Part shown: positions 33,021-41,821 of the stretch, in pieces
How the letters are laid out: each line of letters begins with the position of its first letter
Numbering within the stretch: position 1 is the stretch's first letter
Position numbers and translations under genes: made by a program
The notes under the pieces: generated by a model
Seen by the model: the letters and a program-made list of their open reading frames with translations, nothing else
The model's database searches: none
What the model was told of the DNA's origin: nothing
DNA from: an uncultured Ulvibacter sp.
GTDB taxonomy: Bacteria > Bacteroidota > Bacteroidia > Flavobacteriales > Flavobacteriaceae
Assembly: GCA_938041335.1 (NCBI GenBank)
Contig: CALIAF010000039.1
Coordinates: 26,340-90,339, forward strand
DNA: 64,000 bases
Direction of reading: 5' to 3'

Positions 33021-34442
33021 TTAATTAATTTTTAATCCAAGTGCTGCCCCTTTCTTCAACATAAAGGCGTGTGCCTCGTCATAATCATTTGCAATTTCAC
33101 CTTCTAGTATGGCTTCTTTTATTGCATCTTTAATTTGTCCTATCTCACGGGAAGGCTTTAGGTTAAAGGTTTTCATTATTTCTTCTCCACTTACTGGGGG
33201 TTGAAAATTACGTACTTGATCCCGTTCTTCTACTTCAACAATCTTATTTCGAACGAGCTCAAAGTTCTTATGATATTTTTTAAACTTCTTTGGGTTTTTG
33301 GTCGTGATATCTGCCTCGCATAAGGTCATTAGATCTTCTACATAGTCTCCAGCATCAAATACCAATCTACGTACGGCACTGTCAGTAACATCTGTGGCCA
33401 ATACAATAGGGCGGGAGCTCATTAAGACCATTTTTTGCACAAACTTCATCTTATCATTAAGCGGCATTTTTAATCGCTTAAATAGTTTGAATACCATTTT
33501 TGACCCAACAAATTCGTGAGCGTGAAAGGTCCATCCTATCTTTTTATGAAAACGCTTAGTAGGTGCTTTGCCAATATCGTGTAATAAAGCCGCCCATCTT
33601 AACCACAGATTATCTGTTGTTTTTGCAATATTATCGACTACTTCGAGTGTATGCCAGAAGTTATCTTTGTGTTTCTGCCCTTCAATTTCATCTATCCCTT
33701 GCAGTGCGACTAACTCTGGGAAAATATGTGGGAGTAATCCTGTTTTATGTAATAATGAAAATCCTTTAGATGGAACAGGAGCGCCTAATATCTTATTGAT
33801 TTCGGTAACAATACGTTCTTTACTAATAATGCTAATCCTATCTGCATTACGTGTAATAGAGTCAAGCGACTCTTGTTCAATAATAAAATCTAATTGTGTT
33901 GCAAATCGAATGGCACGAAGCATACGCAATGGATCATCACTATAAGTAATATCTGGATCTAGAGGTGTTCTAATTATTTTGTTATGTAAATCTTCGACGC
34001 CATTAAAAGGGTCCAATAACTCGCCATAAGTAGCTTCATTAAGGCTTAAGGCTAAGGCGTTAATGGTGAAATCTCTGCGGTTTTGATCATCTTGTAGGGT
34101 CCCGTTTTCCACTGCAGGATTTCTACTTTCTTCAGAGTAGCTTTCTTTTCTTGCTCCTACAAACTCCAGCTCTATTCCAGAAGATTTAAGCATAGCGGTC
34201 CCATATGTTTTAAACACCGAGACATTAGGTTTTCCGGGTAACAATTTTGACACCTCTTTTGCTAGAGTTATTCCACTTCCTACAGCCACAATGTCAATAT
34301 CTTTTGCATCGCCTCTTTCTAACAAAAAGTCACGTACAAAGCCACCAATAACATAGGTGTCAAGTTTCAAGTTAGTTGCCGCTTTACTCACACTATTAAA
34401 AATAGGGTTTTTAAGAGCCGTTTTATAGTTTGGGGTTTTCAA
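33021..34442 (-). CDS. cca: CCA-adding tRNA nucleotidyltransferase with HD domain
   Basis: 473 aa. The nucleotidyltransferase head has GGFVRDFLLERGDAKDIDIV (about 33-52), then RRDFTINAL and a poly(A) polymerase-type RNA-binding part; a C-terminal HD domain shows LLHDIGKAPTKR. It adds or repairs the CCA end of tRNA. The only start in register is a TTG at 34442 (no ATG or GTG before an upstream stop), so translation probably begins at TTG. It is a single gene between REP-like sequences and sua5. Confidence 0.92.
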   Translation of the reverse strand: MKTPNYKTALKNPIFNSVSKAATNLKLDTYVIGGFVRDFLLERGDAKDIDIVAVGSGITLAKEVSKLLPGKPNVSVFKTYGTAMLKSSGIELEFVGARKESYSEESRNPAVENGTLQDDQNRRDFTINALALSLNEATYGELLDPFNGVEDLHNKIIRTPLDPDITYSDDPLRMLRAIRFATQLDFIIEQESLDSITRNADRISIISKERIVTEINKILGAPVPSKGFSLLHKTGLLPHIFPELVALQGIDEIEGQKHKDNFWHTLEVVDNIAKTTDNLWLRWAALLHDIGKAPTKRFHKKIGWTFHAHEFVGSKMVFKLFKRLKMPLNDKMKFVQKMVLMSSRPIVLATDVTDSAVRRLVFDAGDYVEDLMTLCEADITTKNPKKFKKYHKNFELVRNKIVEVEERDQVRNFQPPVSGEEIMKTFNLKPSREIGQIKDAIKEAILEGEIANDYDEAHAFMLKKGAALGLKIN

Positions 34443-34496
34443 AAGAAGGGGTAATTGTTTGTGGTTTATTTTAAATTTAGACTATTTCCGAAGTTC

Positions 34497-35057
34497 TTAG
34501 TTTCTAATAACCTTCACGCTTCCGTCTACTCCTAACTTAATAATAGCCGACGGTTTTCCGCTTTTTTCTCCGCGTCGCAAATTTACTACATAGTCCACAC
34601 CTTCTAAAATTTCAGGCGAAATTTCTTTAAAGCTTCTTGGTGTTTTTGCACCACTAATATTAGCAGAAGTAGATACTATGGGCCATCTAAATTTTCTTAA
34701 TAACTTGGTGCAAAATTCATCTTCTGTTACCCTAAAACCGAGTGAATTGTCTGGAGCTATTATATTCTCTGCAATCCTGATAGGATCATCAAAAACTATG
34801 GTGGTAGGTTTTTCTGCATATTTTAAAATATCATAAGCTACCTCTGGGATATTTTCTACAAACTGGTTGAGCATTTTAAAATCGTGCACTAAGCAGATAA
34901 GCGATTTGGTCTCGACGCGTTGCTTTAATTTGTACACGCGATCTACTGCGTCTGCGTTTGTAGCATCACAACCAATACCCCAAACAGTGTCTGTAGGGTA
35001 GAGTATGAGTCCTCCTTTTTTTAATACTTCTAGTGCTTTGAAAATTTCTTGTTTCAT
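34497..35057 (-). CDS. L-threonylcarbamoyladenylate synthase (Sua5/YrdC family)
   Basis: About 186 aa from the ATG near 35057 (MKQEIFKALEVLKKGG); a longer frame from 35126 would overlap the end of the pyruvyl transferase gene and adds non-conserved sequence. YrdC-fold signature segments are LILYPTDTVWGIGCDA, KSLICLVHDF, and STSANISG. It makes the threonylcarbamoyl-AMP used for tRNA t6A37. It sits 11 bp downstream of the surface-glycan genes. Its stop codon is 3 bases from an ATTTCCGAAG motif. Confidence 0.9.
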   Translation of the reverse strand: MKQEIFKALEVLKKGGLILYPTDTVWGIGCDATNADAVDRVYKLKQRVETKSLICLVHDFKMLNQFVENIPEVAYDILKYAEKPTTIVFDDPIRIAENIIAPDNSLGFRVTEDEFCTKLLRKFRWPIVSTSANISGAKTPRSFKEISPEILEGVDYVVNLRRGEKSGKPSAIIKLGVDGSVKVIRN

Positions 35058-35068
35058 CGAGTAAATAA

Positions 35069-35968
35069 TTATAAATTGAGATAATTGGCAGTCTTTTCGT
35101 AAAATGCGTGATTGATTTCTCGACATTCTTCAAGAACTCCAGAATAGGTAGTAGCCTTGGCAACATCTGCAATGGCATCTTCAAACGAAGAGAAAACAGG
35201 TTGGTGATTAAAATCGTAAAACTTAGAGGAGTTAGGCACGACAACTACTTTTTTACCCAATAACATGGTCCAGTACATGGCGTGATAACTATCTGTAATA
35301 ATGGTTTGGCTTTTACCAATAAAATCAATCAAGTCTTCTAGATTTGTGGTGTTAGATGTAGATGGGTAGTCTCTAAACATATCTAAAATCTTTGGCTTTC
35401 GCATGGTGTCTTTATGAAAAATAAGGCCTATTTCTTGGTTTTCAGAAAATGGTTTGTCAAACACGGTGTGCAAACAGCTCACACAGGGTAAGTAGTCGCC
35501 AGGCATAGATAAATCACGTGTTCCAGCAAGTCCAAATTTGGTGACGTCTATATTGTAATCTGTTACTTTTCCGTAAGTAGTAGGTGATTTTTCATTATGA
35601 CCTACGCCCCATAATACGGTTTTCTTTTTGCCTTCTGCTAGTGTTTCAAACAACTTCATTTGCAGTTTAAAACCATTACGATTAAGTAAACCTCCGCCTC
35701 CTATAATTAAAGAGTTTGCGCTAATGGTATCCGTAAAGTTTTTAGTAACCGCTTTATCCGGGCTTTTATTGTCAAAAATATCAAGGGTTTTCCCTTTAAG
35801 CGCATTAAAATAATGATGTGGCGCACAGTAATAATCGCCTATATTTTTAGTGTCTAAGCGGTGTATATTGACCACACTCTCATTACGTTGTTCTTGAGAC
35901 AAGATATTCTTTACGGTTTCTCTCCGTGTCTTTTTACGCTTGTACGATGCAACTAACTTATTAATCAT
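35069..35968 (-). CDS. Polysaccharide pyruvyl transferase family protein
   Basis: 299 aa. The family pattern is visible: NIGDYYCAPHHYF near 41-53, SLIIGGGGLLNRNGF, TVLWGVGHNEKSP, GTRDLSM, and the C-terminal TIITDSYHAMYWTMLLGKKV. Such enzymes add ketal-linked pyruvate to exopolysaccharide or cell-wall sugars, or act as related glycan-modifying enzymes. First of a run of surface-glycan genes, 6 bp downstream of the GT4 gene. Confidence 0.85.
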   Translation of the reverse strand: MINKLVASYKRKKTRRETVKNILSQEQRNESVVNIHRLDTKNIGDYYCAPHHYFNALKGKTLDIFDNKSPDKAVTKNFTDTISANSLIIGGGGLLNRNGFKLQMKLFETLAEGKKKTVLWGVGHNEKSPTTYGKVTDYNIDVTKFGLAGTRDLSMPGDYLPCVSCLHTVFDKPFSENQEIGLIFHKDTMRKPKILDMFRDYPSTSNTTNLEDLIDFIGKSQTIITDSYHAMYWTMLLGKKVVVVPNSSKFYDFNHQPVFSSFEDAIADVAKATTYSGVLEECREINHAFYEKTANYLNL

Positions 35969-35974
35969 AAATTC

Positions 35975-37042
35975 TTATTTCAGAAGTGATTGATAGACTT
36001 CTGTATATTGTTTTGCTGCGATATCCCAGCTAAATTTTTTAGCACGCGCTATGAGTTTTGGCCGCAGGTTTTCTTCATTACTTCGGAAATTTTCTAGACC
36101 TCCAGATAGTACCTCTGCCATATACTGAGGTTCATAATGATCCCAATAAACGGCCTCATCGCCACCTACTTCTGGCAACGAGGTGTTATTAGAGGTAAAT
36201 ACGGGTTTTCCAAATAACATTGCTTCAATAACTGGAAGCCCAAAACCTTCTCTTAATGAAGGAAATACAAAGGCTTCGCAATGTGCGAAAAAATATTTTT
36301 TTTCTTCACCAGAGATATTTCCAATGAGATGCACACGATCTTGAACGCCAAGTTTAATAGCTTCTTCTTTTAATTGCTGTGCGGCATCAGTGGTGTTTTT
36401 GCCACCAATGATAAGGTCGTAATCTGGTATATGTACCAGCATTCTCACCAAAGAAATAAAATTTTTTCTACCCGTAATTTGGCCTATGCTAAAAAGGTAT
36501 CTGCGAGTTGGTGTAAAATTGGGTGTAAAACCTTTTGATATAGTGGTATCGGTCATAGGGTTCCCGTTATATATCACATATTCTGGCACGTTGGGTACAT
36601 TAAAAAATTGATGTGTACTGCTTTTTGCATATTCAGAAATGTAAGTAATCGCGCTACTCCTGTTTAGCTTTTCCTGAAAGCGTTGATGTACTTTTTCGTG
36701 TATATAATTATCTGGATTCTTGATGTGCGTAATGTTATGCACGGTTAACAAGTAAGGAATAGCACTTGCAGGTTCTATTTTAATGTTCTGATTTAGGCAA
36801 TGCCAAAGGTCATATTTTTTACGAATACGGAATAATGGATAGCGACGTAACGAAAAACTTTTTTTATACTGGAAGGCATTTCCGTATTGTTCTTGTAACC
36901 AATTGGTATCCTTTCCGTGTAGTGTGATTTGATAATCTGGCGCACTAATTTTAGCTAACGCATTGATTAAATGGTAGTTAAATTGACCAAATCCAAAGTG
37001 TAGATTCTTGATATTATGTGATTCTAGAAAGATAGATTTCAT
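35975..37042 (-). CDS. Glycosyltransferase family 4 (GT-B)
   Basis: 355 aa. The C-terminal GT4 nucleotide-sugar domain carries FSIGQITGRKNFISLVRML, VHLIGNISGEEKKYFF, and the EX7E motif in FVFPSLREGFGLPVIEAML. The N-terminal part includes LTVHNITHIKNPD and ITYISEYAK. It transfers a sugar during LPS or capsule assembly; donor and acceptor are unknown. It lies divergently from the Kdo-kinase-like gene. Confidence 0.9.
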   Translation of the reverse strand: MKSIFLESHNIKNLHFGFGQFNYHLINALAKISAPDYQITLHGKDTNWLQEQYGNAFQYKKSFSLRRYPLFRIRKKYDLWHCLNQNIKIEPASAIPYLLTVHNITHIKNPDNYIHEKVHQRFQEKLNRSSAITYISEYAKSSTHQFFNVPNVPEYVIYNGNPMTDTTISKGFTPNFTPTRRYLFSIGQITGRKNFISLVRMLVHIPDYDLIIGGKNTTDAAQQLKEEAIKLGVQDRVHLIGNISGEEKKYFFAHCEAFVFPSLREGFGLPVIEAMLFGKPVFTSNNTSLPEVGGDEAVYWDHYEPQYMAEVLSGGLENFRSNEENLRPKLIARAKKFSWDIAAKQYTEVYQSLLK

Positions 37043-37113
37043 CGTTTGCCTCTTATGGTAAAGGTAGCTATTTTGCAGCCTGAGACAAAGTGAAAGATTC
37101 TATAAATTCTCAT

Positions 37114-37142
37114 TTGTGAGTATGCAGCAAATTGTATCTTTG
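37114..37142 (+). promoter_or_regulatory. Bacteroidota promoter, TTG-N18-TATCTTTG
   Basis: TTG at 37114-37116 and TATCTTTG at 37135-37142 give the classical spacing. The element ends 4 bases before the GTG start at 37147, so transcription would begin at about the start codon. Confidence 0.65.
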
Positions 37143-37146
37143 AGGC

Positions 37147-37899
37147 GTGAAATTTAAGTTTTCAAATAAGTATTCGGCACAAAAAGATGTCATTTTAGAA
37201 CTCCTTTCTAATTTTGAGAATGAGGGGGAGTTGCTCAATGATGGGCGCCGAAATGTCCTAAAACTTTTACCACTTAATGGACAAAAACTAAACGTTAAGT
37301 CTTTTAAGATCCCTAATCTAGTAAATAGAATCGCGTATAATTTTTTTAGAAAATCTAAAGCAGAACGATCTTTTATAAACGCTACTTATTTGTTAGATCA
37401 CGGAATAGGGACGCCACATCCAGTTGGCTTTTTAGAAGAAACGTGTTCCTTGCTTTTTAATAAAAGCTATTATGTAAGTGAGCAACTAGAAGCAGATATT
37501 ACCTTTAGAGAACTTATTTTAGATCCTGAGTATCCCAATAGAGAAGAAATACTTCGCAAGTTTACAGCATTTACACACCAGCTTCATGAAAACAACATTC
37601 TCTTTAAAGATCACTCACCTGGCAATACCTTAATCAAAAAAAACGGAGCTAATTATGACTTCTTTTTAGTGGATCTAAACCGAATGGAATTTAAAGAACT
37701 CACCTTTGAAGACCGAATACATAATTTTACTCGTATTACTTCTAAACAAGATATGGTGGCGATTATGAGCGATGAATATGCAAAGCTAACGGGTATTGAC
37801 TATGATATTATTTTTGAGCCCATGTGGAAACACACTGCGGCTTTTCAGGAGAAATTCTACCGCAAAAAACGCTGGAAGAAGCGATTTAAATTGGGTTAA
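37147..37899 (+). CDS. Kdo/LPS kinase-like protein
   Basis: 250 aa from a GTG start. It has the minimal protein-kinase fold of the LPS core kinases (KdkA/InaA/WaaP type), with YVSEQLEADITFREL as the hinge region, a catalytic loop FKDHSPGNTLI (His-Asp equivalents and Asn) and metal-binding FFLVDLNRMEF. These enzymes phosphorylate Kdo or heptose of the lipid A core. Position next to glycosyltransferases and a phosphoglycerol transferase-like gene supports a role in LPS decoration. Promoter spacing suggests a leaderless transcript. Confidence 0.78.
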   Translation: MKFKFSNKYSAQKDVILELLSNFENEGELLNDGRRNVLKLLPLNGQKLNVKSFKIPNLVNRIAYNFFRKSKAERSFINATYLLDHGIGTPHPVGFLEETCSLLFNKSYYVSEQLEADITFRELILDPEYPNREEILRKFTAFTHQLHENNILFKDHSPGNTLIKKNGANYDFFLVDLNRMEFKELTFEDRIHNFTRITSKQDMVAIMSDEYAKLTGIDYDIIFEPMWKHTAAFQEKFYRKKRWKKRFKLG

Positions 37900-37913
37900 A
37901 AGTCAATAGAGAT

Positions 37914-38228
37914 TTAGCCTAACACCATGCTTAGTATAGTAACGATAAGAAATAATGGATAGCCAATTAGTGAAATATAATATTGGTAATTCTTTTTTTC
38001 CTTTTTGGTAACGCTTAAAATAGTAAAGATAATTCCAGCTAATAAAAGTATCGTCCCCAATAAGGATAAAATAGTCATTTTGCTCTCGTATAAATCTAGA
38101 TTATCAAAACCGTTGGCAAAATTCACACCCAAATAAAAAGCTGCTATGTTTATAAATATAAGATATACTAAAAAACGAAAAGCCCATTTTTTAAAATTGG
38201 TTTCTTTTTTGAAATTGGTTGTGTTCAT
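37914..38228 (-). CDS. Small membrane protein, unknown
   Basis: 104 aa with three hydrophobic spans (FLVYLIFINIAAFYLGVNF, ILSLLGTILLLAGIIFTILS, ISLIGYPLFLIVTILSMVLG). No motif. It is convergent with the Kdo-kinase-like gene (14 bp apart) and follows the CDP-glycerol transferase-like gene by 14 bp, so it may belong to the surface-glycan transcript. Confidence 0.6.
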   Translation of the reverse strand: MNTTNFKKETNFKKWAFRFLVYLIFINIAAFYLGVNFANGFDNLDLYESKMTILSLLGTILLLAGIIFTILSVTKKEKKNYQYYISLIGYPLFLIVTILSMVLG

Positions 38229-38242
38229 TTTGGGACCCTTTA

Positions 38243-39280
38243 TTATTTACGCTTAAAAATCTTATTTATCTTAGACCTCCTAAAAAGGGATAGTTTCCTT
38301 TTTTCTGGCACTCCATTTTTAGTAACGTATTCCTCAATAGCATCCATCATACGCTCAGTAGATTTCCCGTCATTATATGGATGGTATTCTGCGATTACCT
38401 CAGCTCGTTGTGTTTTAAAAGAATCTTCATTAAGATTATCAATCACCGCTTTAGATAAAGCTGATGGGTCTTTAATATCATTCCAGCGTATATTCTCTGA
38501 AATGTTATTCAATGTAATCACAGGCTTGTCTAGTAGCAAGAACTCATAAATCACAGAAGAGGTGTCACTAATAAGTACATCTGCCACAATAAACTGTTCT
38601 ACGATATTTCTACCTTCCTTAAAGAATACGTTGGGATAACGTTCTGCTAGAGCTTTGTAATAAACAATATATTCTTGAGCCATCAAGTCGTGAAATTTGA
38701 TGTTGATGATAAACTCTCCAGAAGTTGCAATAGCTTCGAGTTGTGTTTTAAAAGCTTCTGCAGATGTAAGTGAGGGCGAAAACGTAGGTGCATAGAGCAG
38801 TACTTTATTTGCATCTAGCGAATTTAGCAAGGCATTCTTTTCTATTAATAAGGCTTCTTTATTATTGGTATATCCATCCAGTTTAGACCAACCTGTTTGC
38901 ACTACCTCAAAGTCTTTATATTTTTCTTTAAATGCATTAAACCCCCTCGTAAAATATGGGCCTTGGGTTAAATACAAATCAAAGTAATGCCTAATTCTAA
39001 AATGCCCTTTTTTCTCTCCCGCTAGTCCGTGAAATATTTGCACCTTAACACCACGCAGGTAGTGAGGTACTTCGTTGCCTGGACAAATAATGGCGTCACT
39101 TTTATAATCGATTAGGTCTTGTATACTTTGTGTTACAGGCTCGTCAGTAAATGGAAATAGGGTAATGAGTTTAGAAGTAATAAACCAAGTATAGTCGTAG
39201 TTTCGTTCTTTTAATACGGCCATAAACGGACGCATGATTTCAAAAGAATACGCATTTTGACAAAAGAGTATGACCTTCAT
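38243..39280 (-). CDS. CDP-glycerol glycerophosphotransferase family protein
   Basis: 345 aa. TagB/TarF-like features: GVKVQIFHGLAGEKKGHF near 80-97, VQTGWSKLD, VLLYAPTFSPSLTS, INIKFHDLM, and the C-terminal ADVLISDTSSVIYEFLLLDK. Known members transfer glycerol-phosphate or ribitol-phosphate from CDP-alditols during teichoic-acid synthesis; Gram-negative members decorate surface polysaccharides. It is 2 bp downstream of a nucleotidyltransferase gene that might supply a CDP-linked donor. The basic C-terminal tail suggests membrane contact. Confidence 0.85.
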   Translation of the reverse strand: MKVILFCQNAYSFEIMRPFMAVLKERNYDYTWFITSKLITLFPFTDEPVTQSIQDLIDYKSDAIICPGNEVPHYLRGVKVQIFHGLAGEKKGHFRIRHYFDLYLTQGPYFTRGFNAFKEKYKDFEVVQTGWSKLDGYTNNKEALLIEKNALLNSLDANKVLLYAPTFSPSLTSAEAFKTQLEAIATSGEFIINIKFHDLMAQEYIVYYKALAERYPNVFFKEGRNIVEQFIVADVLISDTSSVIYEFLLLDKPVITLNNISENIRWNDIKDPSALSKAVIDNLNEDSFKTQRAEVIAEYHPYNDGKSTERMMDAIEEYVTKNGVPEKRKLSLFRRSKINKIFKRK

Positions 39281-39282
39281 TA

Positions 39283-39972
39283 TTAGTTACTGGCTAAAAA
39301 TTTATTGACATTGTCTAGATCTTCTTTAAAGTCAATTTCCATACAGTTAAATTGAGAAATGTCTACCGCTTTTACCTTAGCACCATCTTTTTCAATCATT
39401 AATTCTAGTCCGCGTTCAAAGTAGTCGTTTGCATCACACTCCTCCAATCTATTAATAAAGTGATTTAGATCATGTTTAGAAATATAGTTTACACCAACGG
39501 CTTCACCTAGGCCATTTTTGACCACTTTTGACAGCTCATTAATATATCCATTTTCTAATGTGTATTTCACTTCTTCTTCGGCTACAGATTCTGTGTTTAC
39601 TGAGACAAAAGAGATGTCTTCCTCTATGTGTGGTTGCAGTACTTCTATTAATTTTCTATCAAAAACAACATCTCCATTAAACCAAAGAACGCTCTCTCCT
39701 TGACATTTTTTAAGTGCTAATATTAGGCTTTTTGCCGTATTTGTTCTATCAAAATATGGATTGTAAACATAGGCCATCTCTGGGAAGGCTTCCATAATGC
39801 TATTCTTTTTAAAGCCTACTACGGTAAAGAGATTGTCCAATGAAAAATAATGGCTTATGTTTTCGGTCATCATTTGCATGATGCTCTTACCATTACTTAA
39901 AGGAGTAAGTGGTTTTGGGAAAGGATTTCCTAATCTAGAACCGATGCCGGCAGCTAAAATGACTAGCTTCAT
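39283..39972 (-). CDS. Sugar/alditol-phosphate nucleotidyltransferase
   Basis: 229 aa, GT-A-like nucleotidyltransferase fold: MKLVILAAGIGSRLGNPFPK with the G-x-G-x-R-L loop and PFPKPLTPL lysine, then SVLWFNGDVVF with the metal-binding Asp and NCMEIDFKEDLDNV near the end. The short form without a C-terminal beta-helix resembles LicC-type CTP:phosphocholine cytidylyltransferases. The neighbour is a CDP-glycerol transferase-like gene, so a CDP-activated donor is a reasonable guess. It overlaps the GT9-GT2 gene by 4 bases. Confidence 0.8.
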   Translation of the reverse strand: MKLVILAAGIGSRLGNPFPKPLTPLSNGKSIMQMMTENISHYFSLDNLFTVVGFKKNSIMEAFPEMAYVYNPYFDRTNTAKSLILALKKCQGESVLWFNGDVVFDRKLIEVLQPHIEEDISFVSVNTESVAEEEVKYTLENGYINELSKVVKNGLGEAVGVNYISKHDLNHFINRLEECDANDYFERGLELMIEKDGAKVKAVDISQFNCMEIDFKEDLDNVNKFLASN

Positions 39973-41813
39973 GAGTTTATTTTTGAATTGTTTTTAATGA
40001 GTTGGCGTAACTTTAAGTATTTTAAAAAAGTAGTGTACGCGCTAAAGGTACAAATTACAAAACCATTGAATCCATCTAAAATTCCGAGTCTTAAGATATA
40101 GCCTTTAAAAAAGGTCCAACTTGGTTTTAACATCACATCAAGGATAGTAGATGTTCTACCTAGATCATAGTATTCTTTTGCCGCAATAGTAGAAAATTTA
40201 TGCACCTTAAGACTGTGTTGTTCATAAGAGGTATGCACCCAATGAAGGATCGCTCCGTCTATAATTTTCTTTTTACATTTTTTTCCTAACTGTATTGTAT
40301 CGTGCGGGTTGATACCTCCCCAACTCGCGAGTCTTCTGTCAAATATGCGTAATTTTCTATCAGGATTCCAGCCTGAAAATTGAATCCATTGCCCACAATA
40401 ATTATTATAGCGTTGTGCTAAGTAGCCACTGCAATCCCAGTTGGTTTTTAATCTTAGAATAGAAGATTGTAGCTCTTTACTCAAGGCTTCATCTGCATCA
40501 AGAGAGATAATCCGGTCATTTTTTGCGAGTTGAATGGCGGCGTTTTTTTGCTGAATATGCCCTTCAAATGCTTGTTGCTCAAAACGGACGGGATATTGTT
40601 CACAAATTTCTCTGGTTCTGTCTGTACTAAATGAGTCTAAGATTACAATGTCTTTGGTTACGGGTAATAAAGACTCTATACATCTCGCAATATTGTGCTC
40701 TTCGTTAAACGTAATTACGGTCGCAGAGAATTCTTCTTCTGGAGGCGATATCCGCTCACCGGTTACAAATTCGTGTAACTTCGGAAATATTAAAGCAGGT
40801 CGAAATTTCTGATATTGATTTGAAGCTTTGCTTTTAGCTGCTTTTTTATTACTAAAATGTGGATTATAATCTATGTAGTCGTACAAATGAACCGACACGT
40901 GCTTTAGACCATCTTCATAAATATTCCAGGATCCTTTTTTAATCCAAGGGCAGAAGATAGAGAACGTTGGGATGTCAATGGCTTTTGCCATATTTGTGGC
41001 CCCTCCTTCATTACCTATTAAAGCGTCACATTGTGACGTAAGTGCAATAAACGAACGCAGACTTTTTCCGAAGATATCCAGACGGATGGCTTTTTGAGTC
41101 TCAGGGTTACATAAATCATAAAGTGCTTTTGCATCTGCTTCTTGAGCAGGGATGTAATTAAAGAGCAAAGTCGCTGCTCCAGTATTTGCAACAAGATAAT
41201 CTAGTAAAGATGCCATATAAGAGAGGGGATAGGTTTTAAAACTATCACTACCCAATACGCTTATCATATATAATTTTTTACTCAGGTCTACTCCGTTTGC
41301 CTTTAATAAAGTTTTAGCTTCTTCCTTTTCATTTTGAGTAAGGTATATTTTTGGTTGGCGTTTTGGATGCTTTATATCTAGCAAAGGTTCTAGAAGCTTG
41401 TACCTGTTTTCTATGGCTAATCCTGCTGCAGATAGCGATAAAGATTGTCTTTGTACCGTATGAGAGTAGGCAACTGCAGTGTACCATTTTTTGTAAGAGA
41501 TACGATATTGAGCACCAGATGTTTTTGCTATCCAAGCACTACTTATTTTTGAGTAGGCATCAATGACAATGTCATATTTCTCAGCCTTAATGTTGGAGCG
41601 GAGTTGTTTGAAAACTTTTTTATCCCGATCCATTTCTGGCGTAAACGCAATGATTTTATCAATAAGCGGGTTGTTTGTAACCACTGGAACAGTACTCGTA
41701 TTCACCAAAAAATGAAGCTCTGAGGTAGGAAATCGCTCTTTGAGTACTTCAAAGAGAACCGTAGACGTTAACACGTCTCCTATCATTTTTTGCTGTATAA
41801 TTAATACTTTCAT
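39969..41813 (-). CDS. GT9-GT2 fusion glycosyltransferase (LPS core type)
   Basis: 614 aa formed of two complete enzymes. Residues 1-345 are a family 9 heptosyltransferase-like domain (MKVLIIQQKMIGDVLTSTVL, YPLSYMASLLDYLV, LIGNEGGATNMAKAIDIPTF). Residues about 365-600 are a family 2 transferase of the WaaE type (ATVITFNEEHNIARCIESL, IVILDSFSTDRTREICE, IISLDADEALSK with the DxD-like site, and INPHDTIQLGKK). Usually these are separate genes in LPS-core clusters. The fusion implies coupled addition of two neighbouring sugars. No internal stop or frameshift was seen at the junction. Confidence 0.88.
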   Translation of the reverse strand: MKVLIIQQKMIGDVLTSTVLFEVLKERFPTSELHFLVNTSTVPVVTNNPLIDKIIAFTPEMDRDKKVFKQLRSNIKAEKYDIVIDAYSKISSAWIAKTSGAQYRISYKKWYTAVAYSHTVQRQSLSLSAAGLAIENRYKLLEPLLDIKHPKRQPKIYLTQNEKEEAKTLLKANGVDLSKKLYMISVLGSDSFKTYPLSYMASLLDYLVANTGAATLLFNYIPAQEADAKALYDLCNPETQKAIRLDIFGKSLRSFIALTSQCDALIGNEGGATNMAKAIDIPTFSIFCPWIKKGSWNIYEDGLKHVSVHLYDYIDYNPHFSNKKAAKSKASNQYQKFRPALIFPKLHEFVTGERISPPEEEFSATVITFNEEHNIARCIESLLPVTKDIVILDSFSTDRTREICEQYPVRFEQQAFEGHIQQKNAAIQLAKNDRIISLDADEALSKELQSSILRLKTNWDCSGYLAQRYNNYCGQWIQFSGWNPDRKLRIFDRRLASWGGINPHDTIQLGKKCKKKIIDGAILHWVHTSYEQHSLKVHKFSTIAAKEYYDLGRTSTILDVMLKPSWTFFKGYILRLGILDGFNGFVICTFSAYTTFLKYLKLRQLIKNNSKINS

Positions 41814-41821
41814 TCTTAGAT

